DNA of 64,000 nt, taken from positions 26,057 through 90,056 of the forward strand of contig WBUL01000001.1 in the NCBI GenBank assembly GCA_008933735.1, given 5' to 3'. The DNA is from Anaerolineae bacterium. Lineage in GTDB: Bacteria; Chloroflexota; Anaerolineae; Aggregatilineales; J027. Shown piece after piece: positions 7,733 through 16,504 of this stretch. The position numbers and the translations under genes were made by a program. The notes under the pieces are model-generated. The model was not told the DNA's origin. It saw nothing but the letters and a program-made list of their open reading frames with translations, and ran no database searches. Positions within the stretch are counted from its first letter, which is position 1. Every line of letters begins with the position of its first letter.

Positions 7733-9496
7733 CTAGGCAAGTTCGAGTGAACGGTTTTCAACCAACGCTTTGGCTTTGGCAACAAATTCATCCACAGGAA
7801 TCGCCCCTAAGTCGGTATCGTCACGCAGACGCACCGACACAGTTCCAGCCTCCACATCGCGCGGACCCAGCACCAGCAGATAGGGGATTTTCTGCAACCG
7901 GGCTTCAACAATCTTCTTCCCAAGCTGCCCTTTGCTAAACATCTCGACCCGGAAACCTTCATTTTTCAGTTCCAGCGCCAGACTTTCTGCTTCATCCTCG
8001 ACCTTATTTGACACTGGCAGGATCGCCATCTGTAGCGGCGCTAACCACAATGGGAATGCCCCATTAAAGTGCTCGATGAGAATCCCGATAAAACGTTCCA
8101 GACTGCCAAACGGTGCACGATGGATCATCACCGGACGATGGGGTTTGTTGTCTTCCCCGATATACTCCATTTCAAAGCGCTCAGGCAGGGTGTAATCCAC
8201 CTGAACGGTCCCTAACTGCCATTCACGCTTAAGAACGTCACGGAAAATGAAATCCAGTTTAGGGCCGTAAAACGCAGCCTCCCCTTCCGCAAGCGAATAG
8301 TTCAGACCCAGTTTATCGCACGCCGTGATAATCGCACGGGTAGCTTTTTCCCAGAGATCGGGTGTCCCCACATATTTGTCGCTCTCTGGATCGCGGGTCC
8401 CTATACGTGCCCGAAAATCATTAAGGCCCAGCGCATTAAAAACATACTGGATCAGGTCAACCACACCGATGAATTCATCGACAAGCTGCTCTGGCGTGAC
8501 AAACAAATGCGCGTCATCAACAGTGAAACCGCGCACCCGCGTTAAACCTGCTAGTTCCCCAGACTGTTCGTAACGGTAAACAGTTCCAAATTCCGCATAT
8601 CGGATCGGCAAATCGCGGTAAGAGCGCACCTCACTCTTGTAAATCTGGATATGGTGCGGGCAGTTCATCGGTTTGAGCAGAAACTCATCCCCATCCACAT
8701 TAATTGGATCATACTGACTGTCTTTATAATAGGGATAGTGGCCGGACGTTTTATAAAGCTCCAGACGAGCAATATGAGGCGTCACCACCGGATCATAACC
8801 GCGCTTAATTTGCTCCTGCCTCAAAAACCGTTCCAGAATATCACGCACTACTGCACCACGCGGCATCCACAAGGGCAGGCCCTTCCCGACCAGCGGGCTA
8901 AAGGTAAACAGTTTTAACTGCGACCCAAGCACGCGATGGTCACGCCGCCTGGCCTCTTCCAACCGTTCCAGATGGTCTTTGAGGTCTTCTTCGGTTTCCC
9001 ACGCCGTCCCATAAATCCGAGTCAGCATCTCTCGTTTTTCATCACCGCGCCAATATGCCCCGGCAGGCTCTTTAAAAGTAATACTGAAGGCATCCGGGTT
9101 TAATGCGCCTGTGTCCTCGACATGCGGGCCCCGGCATAAATCCTGGAAGGTATCCTGGGTATAAGTGGTAATAAGCGCATCTTCACCGGCAAGCTCGTCA
9201 ATCAGTTCAAGTTTATATTTTTGATTCGTGAAAATCCGCCGGGCTTCGTCTGCCGAGACCTCGCGCCGCGTAAACGGATGCTTGCCTTTTATGATGCCTT
9301 TCATGCGTTTTTCAACGGCGGCCAGATCCTCTTCAGTAATTGGACGCGGCAGGTCAAAGTCATAATAAAAACCATCTTCAATCGGGGGGCCAATGGCAAT
9401 TTGCGCTTCCGGGAAACGTTCCAACATGGCCTGTGCCATGACGTGAGCCATCGAATGGCGAATACGATACAGCTTGCTATCTTCGTAGCGCTCCAT
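7733..9496 (-). CDS. thrS: Threonyl-tRNA synthetase, TGS-less form
   Basis: 587 aa. Charges tRNA-Thr with threonine in the cytoplasm. The N-terminal TGS domain of the ~640-aa bacterial form is absent; the protein begins directly in the editing domain (RHSMAHVMAQAM, with the HxxxH motif, and DLCRGPHVEDTG). The class II core has the zinc ligands: Cys in MNCPHHIQIY, His in DDAHLF, His in IHRAPFGSLERF. The class II motif 2 region is RYAEFGTVYRYEQSG. The C-terminal anticodon-binding domain begins near PLWLAPLQMAILPV. It is 8 nt downstream of a small unknown gene and controlled by the T-box leader ahead of both. Confidence 0.97.
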   Translation of the reverse strand: MERYEDSKLYRIRHSMAHVMAQAMLERFPEAQIAIGPPIEDGFYYDFDLPRPITEEDLAAVEKRMKGIIKGKHPFTRREVSADEARRIFTNQKYKLELIDELAGEDALITTYTQDTFQDLCRGPHVEDTGALNPDAFSITFKEPAGAYWRGDEKREMLTRIYGTAWETEEDLKDHLERLEEARRRDHRVLGSQLKLFTFSPLVGKGLPLWMPRGAVVRDILERFLRQEQIKRGYDPVVTPHIARLELYKTSGHYPYYKDSQYDPINVDGDEFLLKPMNCPHHIQIYKSEVRSYRDLPIRYAEFGTVYRYEQSGELAGLTRVRGFTVDDAHLFVTPEQLVDEFIGVVDLIQYVFNALGLNDFRARIGTRDPESDKYVGTPDLWEKATRAIITACDKLGLNYSLAEGEAAFYGPKLDFIFRDVLKREWQLGTVQVDYTLPERFEMEYIGEDNKPHRPVMIHRAPFGSLERFIGILIEHFNGAFPLWLAPLQMAILPVSNKVEDEAESLALELKNEGFRVEMFSKGQLGKKIVEARLQKIPYLLVLGPRDVEAGTVSVRLRDDTDLGAIPVDEFVAKAKALVENRSLELA

Positions 9497-9504
9497 ATGG
9501 GTTC

Positions 9505-9849
9505 CTATTCTACGGGTGAACTTTCAGGTAAATCAGTGACCAGGTCAAAGACAGATTCAAATGTCCCTAAGGTCAGTAAATCTTCAACCACATCTTCAAT
9601 CGACTCGCGGTTCAGGCGTTCAACTATGACATGGGGGGTTTCCAACGCAACAAAACCAGCCCGTCCCAGTATACCTTCAGTAACGGCAACGGCCACACTC
9701 ATTTCCATCTGCTGTTTGAGGTAGGCCAGCGTCACAAAATGCGCCGTCCATACTTCCCCATTAACCATTTCGACCATCACATCGACCCCATCCGTCGCCG
9801 GATCGAAATCCTCGTCCAGGGTATCCATCCAAATCCGCTTTACAATCAT
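9505..9849 (-). CDS. Small conserved-looking protein between the T-box and thrS, unknown function
   Basis: 114 aa, acidic, no signal peptide or membrane helix. The N-terminal half appears beta-rich (VDVMVEMVNGEVWTAHFVTLAYL). A helical, Glu/Asp-rich C-terminal half follows (RLNRESIEDVVEDLLTLG). Family not recognised. It is the first gene of the threonine T-box operon and its stop is 8 nt from the thrS start, so it should be made when charged tRNA-Thr is scarce. Start: ATG at 9849 preceded by GAGGT ten nt upstream. Its position makes a role tied to threonine or ThrS plausible, but nothing in the sequence proves it. Confidence 0.7.
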   Translation of the reverse strand: MIVKRIWMDTLDEDFDPATDGVDVMVEMVNGEVWTAHFVTLAYLKQQMEMSVAVAVTEGILGRAGFVALETPHVIVERLNRESIEDVVEDLLTLGTFESVFDLVTDLPESSPVE

Positions 9850-9876
9850 GATCGCATTACCTCATAGCCTGTAAAT

Positions 9877-10132
9877 AAAAAATCCCGCGCCACAGTATGG
9901 GACGGGAGCAGTTCACTCACGTGGTTCCACCCACATTTACTCTTTCCAGAGCCTCACTTGCAGCGATAACGGTGCTACCGGCGAACTTCTACTGCCCGAA
10001 GGGTTGGAGTTGCAGCTTGCGGGTGGTTTTCCGGTAAGACATTGTAAAACTGACTTTCAGCAATAATCAGTTCTCTCTGTTACCTGTCCGATACCGTACT
10101 CGTCCCGGTCTTGGCCTTTGCAGTGTTTATCT
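9877..10132 (-). promoter_or_regulatory. Threonine-specific T-box riboswitch leader
   Basis: Reading on the minus strand: GACCGGGACG then AGTA (10100-10097), the 5' half of the specifier-loop E motif. CGGTA (10096-10092) pairs with TACCG, which is followed by GAA and one A before the specifier triplet ACC (10027-10025), a threonine codon. An AGAGAG element lies in the distal arm. The T-box consensus, seen as GGGTGGAACCACG, sits at about 9920-9935. A terminator stem TCCCG/CGGGA (9907-9883) followed by six T residues (9882-9877) comes next. Uncharged tRNA-Thr should stabilise the antiterminator and turn on the operon. Confidence 0.95.
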
Positions 10133-10138
10133 TTTCAG

Positions 10139-10167
10139 AGAATAGGCCAGATTTACAGGTACGTCAA
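10139..10167 (-). promoter_or_regulatory. Promoter of the T-box/thrS operon
   Basis: TTGACG (10167-10162), 17-bp spacer, TATTCT (10144-10139) on the minus strand. The expected transcript start near 10132 is just ahead of the T-box RNA. Confidence 0.8.
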
Positions 10168-10179
10168 GCGGTCTAGACT

Positions 10180-10205
10180 GGGGAAAGTGAGTTTACACTT
10201 TCCCC
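10180..10205 (-). terminator. Hairpin after the cytochrome c gene
   Basis: A perfect 10-bp stem (GGGGAAAGTG/CACTTTCCCC) with a 6-nt loop starts 11 nt after the cytochrome c stop. No U-tract follows, so it could be a weak intrinsic terminator or an mRNA 3'-end stabiliser. Confidence 0.55.
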
Positions 10206-10216
10206 AAGTTCGAGTA

Positions 10217-11857
10217 TCACTGCTGCTGTTCGAGATAGGCAAGAATATTCGCCAAATCTTCGATGGTCATCTGCTCACCAAAACGCCCCGGCATGATGCC
10301 ATCTGCAAAACCTGGAACCACAAAGGCGCTGGGAGCAACAATACTTTGCACCAGATACAACTCAGGATTATCGGCAAAACCCGTATCCGTCAGACGATTA
10401 TCCTGATTTTCAGTCGCACGAGTCCACATACCCGCCAGAGCAGGCCCCGTACCCGCGGTCGCGCCGTGACAACCGGAACAGCCATAACCGCCCTCGAACA
10501 AAGTCTTCCCCGCGTTCGGGTCAGCCTCAAACCCACCATCACGCAGTGTGGTGAGGTTTTCCGAGATCAGAGTCACATTTGCCCCTATTGTCGGGCCCTG
10601 GGCGGTTGCGGCACCGGCAGAAGGCACTTTGGCAAACTGCTGCACAGCCCGCAGGTCGTCTATGGTAAATTCACGATCCCAGGCGAGGATAAATTCAACC
10701 AGGTTGCGAATCTGGTCGGGACGCAGCGGCCCGCCGGATTCCTGTGACCACGCGGCCATCGGCTGAGGCCAATAAGAGGCACTTGTTGGACGCCCACCGA
10801 CTAACGTTCCTTCCAGAAAGTCATACAGCGAACCCGCCCAGCCGACCTGGGTCAGGCGATTCAATGCCGCAGGATCCGTCGGGTCATAGCGCAAGATATC
10901 CCCGGATTCAACCAGCGCATTGTAGGCATTAGTCCGTTCTGCGTCGGCAGCATCCAGTTCGGAGCGGGCTGCCGCCTGCATGTTGATCAGAACCTCACGT
11001 GCCGCCGCATTGGGGTCAGGCGTTCCTTCAGCAGGGGTCTCGCCCAACGGGGCAAGCGCTGCTTCTGCCAGCGCCAATTTCGCACGGGCGGCCTTAACAC
11101 GCTCATGGGCATCGACCAGAGTCTGGAAGCGTGCACGTCTTTCAACGATGACGGTACGTTGACCAGAGAGATCCTTGTAAGGTTTTAACTCCGCCTCAAG
11201 CGCCGCGATTTCCTCTTCAAGCTGGGTCAAACGCTCGGTTTCTTCCGCCGTCAGGGGAGTACCCCCATCCTGCTTGGCTGTCAGATCATCACGTTCCTGT
11301 AACAGCGGGGCAAGCGCTTCCGCTTCACGCCGTCCGATATAAGCAGCGATGCTGCCTGCACGACCGGGCTCAATTCCCGGCAGCGTTTCTATTTGAGCAT
11401 CAAGCGCAGCCAGTTCCGCATCCATCTCAACGAGTTCCTGGCTGTAGTCGTACTGGATGAATTCTTTGAGTGCCTGTTCTTCGGCGTCCAGTTCTGCCAG
11501 CCGGGTCTGCAATGCCAGAATAGTTTCCGGGTCGGAAGCGTTCAACAACTGGGCCTCAACAGCAAGCCGTTCGTCCTTAATCGCTTGCATGTAGTCGAAG
11601 CCAAACAACACCGGATTATTCAACGCCGGAGCGCGGTTGCTTCCCAGTCCATCATAACCGTGACAGGGAGCACAGTTGTCTTCAAACAGGATGCCTCCCT
11701 GCTCCACCGAACGCCCCTGAGCGCGTTCGGTAAATTCCTCCATGCGGGCATTTTCGTTGATGGCGATCCAGCCCACCAGAATAATTGTTGCTGTAATACA
11801 CGCAATCCCAACCAGGATGCGGTTCTCAATCGCTCTTGACCTGATACCAGTTTCCAT
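10217..11857 (-). CDS. Membrane-anchored dihaem cytochrome c with a long coiled-coil insertion
   Basis: 546 aa. An N-terminal membrane anchor (~14-33) is followed by a first haem-binding CAPCH motif (62-66). Residues ~90-330 are dominated by charged heptad-like helices (many Glu/Leu/Ala) predicted to form coiled coils. The segment PQPMAAW (Met367) plus RNLVEFILAW at 384-393 then looks like the distal-ligand half of a class I cytochrome c. A second, uninterrupted cytochrome c domain has CSGCH (460-464) and candidate distal Met522 or Met530. As the third gene of the Rieske-cytochrome b operon it should carry electrons from the complex outside the membrane. The split first domain is unusual. Confidence 0.9.
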   Translation of the reverse strand: METGIRSRAIENRILVGIACITATIILVGWIAINENARMEEFTERAQGRSVEQGGILFEDNCAPCHGYDGLGSNRAPALNNPVLFGFDYMQAIKDERLAVEAQLLNASDPETILALQTRLAELDAEEQALKEFIQYDYSQELVEMDAELAALDAQIETLPGIEPGRAGSIAAYIGRREAEALAPLLQERDDLTAKQDGGTPLTAEETERLTQLEEEIAALEAELKPYKDLSGQRTVIVERRARFQTLVDAHERVKAARAKLALAEAALAPLGETPAEGTPDPNAAAREVLINMQAAARSELDAADAERTNAYNALVESGDILRYDPTDPAALNRLTQVGWAGSLYDFLEGTLVGGRPTSASYWPQPMAAWSQESGGPLRPDQIRNLVEFILAWDREFTIDDLRAVQQFAKVPSAGAATAQGPTIGANVTLISENLTTLRDGGFEADPNAGKTLFEGGYGCSGCHGATAGTGPALAGMWTRATENQDNRLTDTGFADNPELYLVQSIVAPSAFVVPGFADGIMPGRFGEQMTIEDLANILAYLEQQQ

Positions 11858-11874
11858 AAACTCTTTCCCTCAGT

Positions 11875-11905
11875 AAAAAGGCGGCCTTTCTCAGCAGACC
11901 GCCTT
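11875..11905 (-). terminator. Attenuator-like hairpin between cytochrome b and cytochrome c genes
   Basis: On the minus strand AAGGCGG (11905-11899) pairs with CCGCCTT (11884-11878), followed by a run of T residues (11879-11875). It sits in the 67-nt gap inside the operon and could lower expression of the cytochrome c gene relative to the first two genes. Confidence 0.65.
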
Positions 11906-11924
11906 CACTGATGACTCCCAGATT

Positions 11925-13619
11925 CTAGTGTTCGTGCCATTCCGACTGCGAATGCAGGTAAATGGTTTTTTCCGAAACCTGACGGACATCATTTTCATCA
12001 TCCCAGGTGATGATCAACTGCAAGCGGCGTACTTCTGGCTGATGCTGGCTGATGACAAAGTAAGCCAACTGGTTTTTCAAACCGTCCTTGAATTCTTTAT
12101 ACACGACCTCATGAGTCTTTTCGAGCGCATGGAAGAATTCAGGGTTGGAGTCACCGTACATACGTTCCAGGTCATCCATGTTACCATCCAACACAGGAAT
12201 CCCAATGGTCGGCAGCACAATATCCAATTCAGTGATCTGATAGCCGCTTTCGTCCGGATTTGCCAGATTGGTGTAGATAGGACTGTCCGTCGTAATAACG
12301 AGTTCATCATAAGGTACAGCGCGGATTGGCCCAACCCCTTCTACCGGAATGAGTTCCTGCAAGGCTTCCTGGTCAGCCGCTGAGTCCACACCGTACCAGG
12401 GTGTTCCCATGTAGGTCAGCACTACCAGCAGTACGACAGTAATCAAGCCCAGCGAAATTGCCACGCGGCGGTGAGCGTAGCGGCGGCTCCTGGTCGTATC
12501 AATATACGGCATCACAAACAGGAAGCCGAAAATAATCGTCGGCAGCACCACTCCCATAAGCACCTTGTCACCCAGCTTCAACATGCCTTGCAGCCACAGG
12601 AAGTACCAGGGCGCGGTTGTATGAAGCGGCGTAGACTGCGGGTTGGCATGGTTTTCCAGGGGCGCATGGAAGAACCAGGTCACCATCACCACCAGAATAA
12701 AAGTCACGAGAGAAACCCACATCAGTTCGGTCGTGAGCACATCGGGAATATAATAAACACGGCTTTCTTTAGGTACGCGCTTGGCGGTATCCTGACCGAT
12801 TTCTTCCATACCAGGCGGCAGGCTGAGGCCGTGCAGCACCACTTTATAGTAATGGACAAAAATAAAGACAATTGCCAGCAGCGGCAGCGCAAACACATGC
12901 AGCAGATAGAAGCGCAGCAGCCCGCCTGCCCCAATATCCGGCGCCCCGCGCAGCAGCAAATTCACGTTGGTTCCGACCACCTGCGGCGGCGCGGCTTCCG
13001 CCATGGAGGTCCCAATCGTTACTGCCCAGAATGCAAGCTGATCCCAAGGCAGCAGATAGCCCGTGAAACTCAGAAACAGGGTCACCAACAGCAGGATCGA
13101 ACCAGTAAACCAGGTGAACTGCCGGGGGCGCTTATACGACCCGGTAAAGAAGGTGCGTGCCATGTGCAGCGCCACAAATAACACCATCCCTTCTGCCCCT
13201 AAGCGGTGCAGGTCACGCATAAATTGACCCATTGGGACGTTTCCGAGGATTTCGAGCATATTGTCATATGCAACCAGCGGAGATGGCGTGTAGAAAATCA
13301 TCAGGAACAATCCGGTGATGACTTCTATGAAAAAGAAATAGGTGGAAAGAAAACCCAGGCGGAAGGTCGGGTAAATCCCGGTTACGGCCTGGTGATAAAA
13401 AGAAGGACGGATGTGCAAGAAAAACCCATCCGCATGAGGGGTAAGACGCGGATTCGGACGCCGGGAGGGTTCATCCCCACGCAGGGCTTCACGAATATCC
13501 TGAATGTTCATTCCCGCTGTGACACGGGTTACCACTTCGTCTACTCCCTCGTAAACTGCTTTACGCAGCCCTTTGTCCTTGATGTCATCTAAGAACGACG
13601 GGATAGGAAGGATGGACAT
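11925..13619 (-). CDS. Cytochrome b subunit of a Rieske/cytochrome b complex, with extra C-terminal domain
   Basis: 564 aa. The core resembles the b6/cytochrome b N-terminal four-helix unit: haem ligand pairs in HRLGAEGMVLFVALHMARTF and LLHVFALPLLAIVFIFVHYY, and quinol-site-like residues further on (PWYFLWLQGMLKLG). Additional helices follow (VLPTIIFGFLFVMPYI; LGLITVVLLVVLTYMG). Residues ~400-564 form a soluble extension outside the standard fold. It oxidises menaquinol and passes electrons to the Rieske protein. The gene lies 36 nt downstream of the Rieske gene and before cytochrome c. The soluble tail ends in a beta-rich segment (RRLQLIITWDDEND) of unknown role. Confidence 0.93.
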   Translation of the reverse strand: MSILPIPSFLDDIKDKGLRKAVYEGVDEVVTRVTAGMNIQDIREALRGDEPSRRPNPRLTPHADGFFLHIRPSFYHQAVTGIYPTFRLGFLSTYFFFIEVITGLFLMIFYTPSPLVAYDNMLEILGNVPMGQFMRDLHRLGAEGMVLFVALHMARTFFTGSYKRPRQFTWFTGSILLLVTLFLSFTGYLLPWDQLAFWAVTIGTSMAEAAPPQVVGTNVNLLLRGAPDIGAGGLLRFYLLHVFALPLLAIVFIFVHYYKVVLHGLSLPPGMEEIGQDTAKRVPKESRVYYIPDVLTTELMWVSLVTFILVVMVTWFFHAPLENHANPQSTPLHTTAPWYFLWLQGMLKLGDKVLMGVVLPTIIFGFLFVMPYIDTTRSRRYAHRRVAISLGLITVVLLVVLTYMGTPWYGVDSAADQEALQELIPVEGVGPIRAVPYDELVITTDSPIYTNLANPDESGYQITELDIVLPTIGIPVLDGNMDDLERMYGDSNPEFFHALEKTHEVVYKEFKDGLKNQLAYFVISQHQPEVRRLQLIITWDDENDVRQVSEKTIYLHSQSEWHEH

Positions 13620-13655
13620 GATGTACTCCTCTTAACCACTTACCACTACAACAGC

Positions 13656-14264
13656 CTAGACTTTGCCATCCCGCTTGATGCGCTTCCCGGTATTCACTCT
13701 GATCTGCGAAACCGAGGCAGAGTCAACCGGCACAGGATCACCCGCTGCATTGGTCACAAGCTGCTGACCGCTATTCGTCACCACCGTAATTTCAAAACGA
13801 TCCAGACTGCGTGGCGCTGGGCCTTCAATATATACCCCGTTTTTCTGGAACTTCGACCCGTGACAGGGGCATTCAAAGCGGTCATTCGCCCCGACCCACT
13901 TAAACAGACAGCCCAGATGGGTACACACTTTGTATAATGCTGCGATGCCATCATCTGTATTCGAAAGCCAGAATTTCCCTTCCGGATAGTCTTTCGGCGG
14001 ATTGTTCAAAATGGGGAGGTCACTGCCCGCCAGAGAGAAAACCCCACCAAACTCGCCTTCACGAAAACGCGGTAATCCAAACCAGATAAGCCATCCGCCG
14101 GTCTGAGCCAGCAGCAGCGCCATACTTGCTCCCCATGCATAGTACAGAAATTCTCTTCTCGAAACACCAGGAACCTGAACCTGGGGAACAGACTTCGATT
14201 CTGGTGTTTGATCTGTCTTGGCAGCGGGGGTTTTGGCTTTTGCAATTGTTGGTGTTGTAGCCAT
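13656..14264 (-). CDS. Rieske iron-sulfur protein
   Basis: 202 aa. A twin-arginine signal or anchor (SRREFLYYAWG at 35-45, then a hydrophobic helix to ~63) indicates folded export by Tat. The 2Fe-2S cluster motifs are intact: CTHLGC (114-119) and CPCHGS (132-137). Residues 1-33 before the twin-arginine motif are a long Ala/Thr/Pro extension. First gene of the complex III-like operon. Start ATG with GGGAG six nt upstream; two promoter-like sites lie further upstream. Confidence 0.95.
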   Translation of the reverse strand: MATTPTIAKAKTPAAKTDQTPESKSVPQVQVPGVSRREFLYYAWGASMALLLAQTGGWLIWFGLPRFREGEFGGVFSLAGSDLPILNNPPKDYPEGKFWLSNTDDGIAALYKVCTHLGCLFKWVGANDRFECPCHGSKFQKNGVYIEGPAPRSLDRFEITVVTNSGQQLVTNAAGDPVPVDSASVSQIRVNTGKRIKRDGKV

Positions 14265-14289
14265 AAATTACTCCCAGAACCAGCGTTGC

Positions 14290-14319
14290 ATTATAACGCC
14301 TGGAACTTCACTTATCCAA
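14290..14319 (-). promoter_or_regulatory. Proximal promoter of the Rieske-cytochrome operon
   Basis: TTGGAT (14319-14314), 18-bp spacer, perfect TATAAT (14295-14290) on the minus strand, about 25 nt before the Rieske start codon. Confidence 0.75.
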
Positions 14320-14361
14320 TCTAAAAAATAACCTGCGATAAACAACTGGTGATGTTTGTTA

Positions 14362-14390
14362 AGATTATCACAAATGAAAGTGACTGTCAA
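14362..14390 (-). promoter_or_regulatory. Distal promoter candidate of the Rieske-cytochrome operon
   Basis: A perfect TTGACA (14390-14385), 17-bp spacer, TAATCT (14367-14362) on the minus strand. Together with the proximal site this would give two start points. The rest of the gene-free stretch (14391-14512) shows no gene; a short GCCCT/AGGGC stem at about 14444-14463 is flanked on the wrong side by its T-run to act as a terminator. Confidence 0.5.
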
Positions 14391-14512
14391 AGATTGACTT
14401 ACTTGAACACCACCCAGCTTATCACTCAGTAATTAATCTTTTTTTAGCCCTGTTACTAAGGGCCAGCACTCTATAGAAAGTGTAACACGCGCTTGCGGAT
14501 TAGAAAAGTAAT

Positions 14513-15496
14513 TCATTCTAATCCCGTGTTGACCTCAAAACGCCGTAGGTGCACCACCCCACCCTGCGCTTCAAACGCATATCTTCCCGCGCTCAAACCA
14601 TTGTGATCGGCGGAGAGCACCGATTCACCGTTCCAGAACACTTCAAACCGGCTTCCAAGACACATGATTCCTGCCTCAAATCGCTGGTTCATCCCGATCT
14701 CCGGTACGGTAGTAGAAGCGATCACCACAGCCTCGCCAGAAAGAAAAACCAACCGGACCTGCCCGCTGCGCTGGATGCTCAACTGATATTCACCCTGCCC
14801 GCTGCCTCGAATACTGAACACAAGCGTGCTGTTAACACCGCCAGATGACCAGAATCCATCAAAAACGTAATAGGCATCCGCTGTCTCAGCCTGTGACGGT
14901 GCGACACGGGCACCATTTTCTAAAATCAATTCCCCTTCTTTTATCCCTGCGGGATGGTTATTTTCAATGTTCGCCCAATCATTAACAGTGGTCGCAAAAT
15001 TTTCTCCTAAGATTTCGCTCCACCCCAGCGCCAAGACAGCCTCTGGGGGCACAAGGTCATCGTCAAAAAGGGGGATCGGATCGGCTTGTGGCAAATTCGC
15101 GCACACCAGCGCCGCACCCAGAGAAACATCTTCACGAGGTATCCAACCATTCTTTACCTGAAACCAGCTATGACCCATCCGGGCGACAGCCACCCGTTGT
15201 TCCCCCTTTGCCAGTATCCAGGCACGCCCATACTCATAACTTGGCCCAATGCGAACATTCACATCACGCTCCGCCGTCAGACTACACAATGCACTCTGAC
15301 GGGGCATCACGGTCACATTCGCAAACTCAGAGTCGTTATTTCCCGCTACCAGAAATCCGACGACCACTGCCAGAATCAGAATGAAGATCCCCAACGCCAT
15401 CGGCAGATACGGAGGAGTGGGCTTTCGAGGGGGGCGGCGCAGAGTCGGAGGGTCATACTCTCGAATCGGTATCTTGTTCAGCGGGTCTTGAGTCAT
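14513..15496 (-). CDS. Membrane-anchored SH3b-domain protein with a C-terminal beta-sandwich-like domain
   Basis: 327 aa. A short Pro-rich cytoplasmic tail and one membrane helix (~31-53) lead into a bacterial SH3 domain at ~65-128 (RDVNVRIGPSYEYGRAWIL, then WFQVKNGWIPRED). The ~160-aa C-terminal region is beta-rich (YQLSIQRSGQVRLVF; FEVFWNGESVLSADH), resembling concanavalin-like carbohydrate-binding folds; that last assignment is tentative. Likely binds wall or extracellular polymer. Start supported by GGAGGAAG upstream. The gene is monocistronic and divergent from corA. Confidence 0.75.
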   Translation of the reverse strand: MTQDPLNKIPIREYDPPTLRRPPRKPTPPYLPMALGIFILILAVVVGFLVAGNNDSEFANVTVMPRQSALCSLTAERDVNVRIGPSYEYGRAWILAKGEQRVAVARMGHSWFQVKNGWIPREDVSLGAALVCANLPQADPIPLFDDDLVPPEAVLALGWSEILGENFATTVNDWANIENNHPAGIKEGELILENGARVAPSQAETADAYYVFDGFWSSGGVNSTLVFSIRGSGQGEYQLSIQRSGQVRLVFLSGEAVVIASTTVPEIGMNQRFEAGIMCLGSRFEVFWNGESVLSADHNGLSAGRYAFEAQGGVVHLRRFEVNTGLE

Positions 15497-15539
15497 CGTT
15501 ATTCTTCCTCCGCTTTCAATATAGTGGCTGTATCCAGGG

Positions 15540-15569
15540 TTGGCAAACCCTCTGGTTCAGAAGCATAAT
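15540..15569 (+). promoter_or_regulatory. Promoter of corA, positioned for a leaderless mRNA
   Basis: TTGGCA (15540-15545), 18-bp spacer, CATAAT (15564-15569). Only 8 nt separate the -10 box from the ATG at 15578, so transcription should begin within a base or two of the start codon. Confidence 0.6.
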
Positions 15570-15577
15570 TTGAGGTC

Positions 15578-16504
15578 ATGGCAACACAGCGAATCCAGCA
15601 CAAGCGAGTCACTTGGACAAGCATCGTCAAGGCAACCCCGGACGACATAGAAGCCCTCCGGGAGCAGTATCCTCACTTCCACCCGCTTGACCTGGAAGAC
15701 CTGCTCAGCCGCCTGGAACGCCCCAAGCTGGACGAGTACGATGAGTATCTTTTCACTGTGATGCACTTTCCCCTGTGGGACCCGGTACAGCGTATCAGCC
15801 GCGCCAGCGAAGTGGACATTTTCTTAGGAACAACCTACATTGTGACTGTCCACGATGGAACCTTAAAACCGCTGGTGCAGCTTTTCGAGCGTTGCCAGAA
15901 GGATGAACTTGCCCGTGAAAAATACATGGGAACCAGTGCCAGCCGCTTATTTCATACGATCATCGACCAGCTCGTGGACTACCTTTTTCCGATCCTGTAC
16001 AAAGTAGACGCGAACATTCGAGACATCGAAGAAGATATTTTTGACAGAGATGCCCGCCCGATCATCCGTGATATTGCGGTGCTGCGGCGGGACAACATCG
16101 CACTGCGGCGTATTGTCCGCCCACAATTAGAAATTCTAGCAGCGCTGGATCGGGTCGATAAGCGCTATCTACGTGGTGGAGGCGATGATCTGGAAGTCTA
16201 TTTTGACGACATCCGCGACCACTTGAACAAAGCGGCGGATACCATCAGTGACCATACGGAAGTGATCGCCAACCTCGCAGACACGGCCAACACCATCACA
16301 AACCAGCGAACCAACGAGATTGTCCAGATTCTCACGATTATTTCGGTCATCATGCTGCCGTTGACGCTGATCAGCGGTATTTACGGGATGAACATTACCC
16401 TACCCCTTGACGACCATCCCTTGTCATTTTTCTTTGTCGTTTGCATCATGCTCGGAACAGGCGGAGCGATGCTGGCCTATTTCCGATGGCGAGGTTGGAT
16501 ATGA
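15578..16504 (+). CDS. corA: CorA family magnesium/divalent cation channel
   Basis: 308 aa, full length. Forms pentameric inner-membrane channels for Mg2+ (some relatives carry Co2+ or Zn2+). A large cytoplasmic N-domain with a long helix precedes two C-terminal membrane helices. The signature YGMN follows the first helix (ISGIYGMNI), and the protein ends in a basic tail after the second helix. Overlaps the RNase D gene by ATGA. No leader long enough for a Mg2+ riboswitch is present. Confidence 0.93.
   Translation: MATQRIQHKRVTWTSIVKATPDDIEALREQYPHFHPLDLEDLLSRLERPKLDEYDEYLFTVMHFPLWDPVQRISRASEVDIFLGTTYIVTVHDGTLKPLVQLFERCQKDELAREKYMGTSASRLFHTIIDQLVDYLFPILYKVDANIRDIEEDIFDRDARPIIRDIAVLRRDNIALRRIVRPQLEILAALDRVDKRYLRGGGDDLEVYFDDIRDHLNKAADTISDHTEVIANLADTANTITNQRTNEIVQILTIISVIMLPLTLISGIYGMNITLPLDDHPLSFFFVVCIMLGTGGAMLAYFRWRGWI

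Noticed and set aside
14444..14463. Terminator-like hairpin beside a T-run
   Set aside because: The T-run precedes the stem on the plus strand, and A residues follow it on the minus strand, so it fits neither direction.
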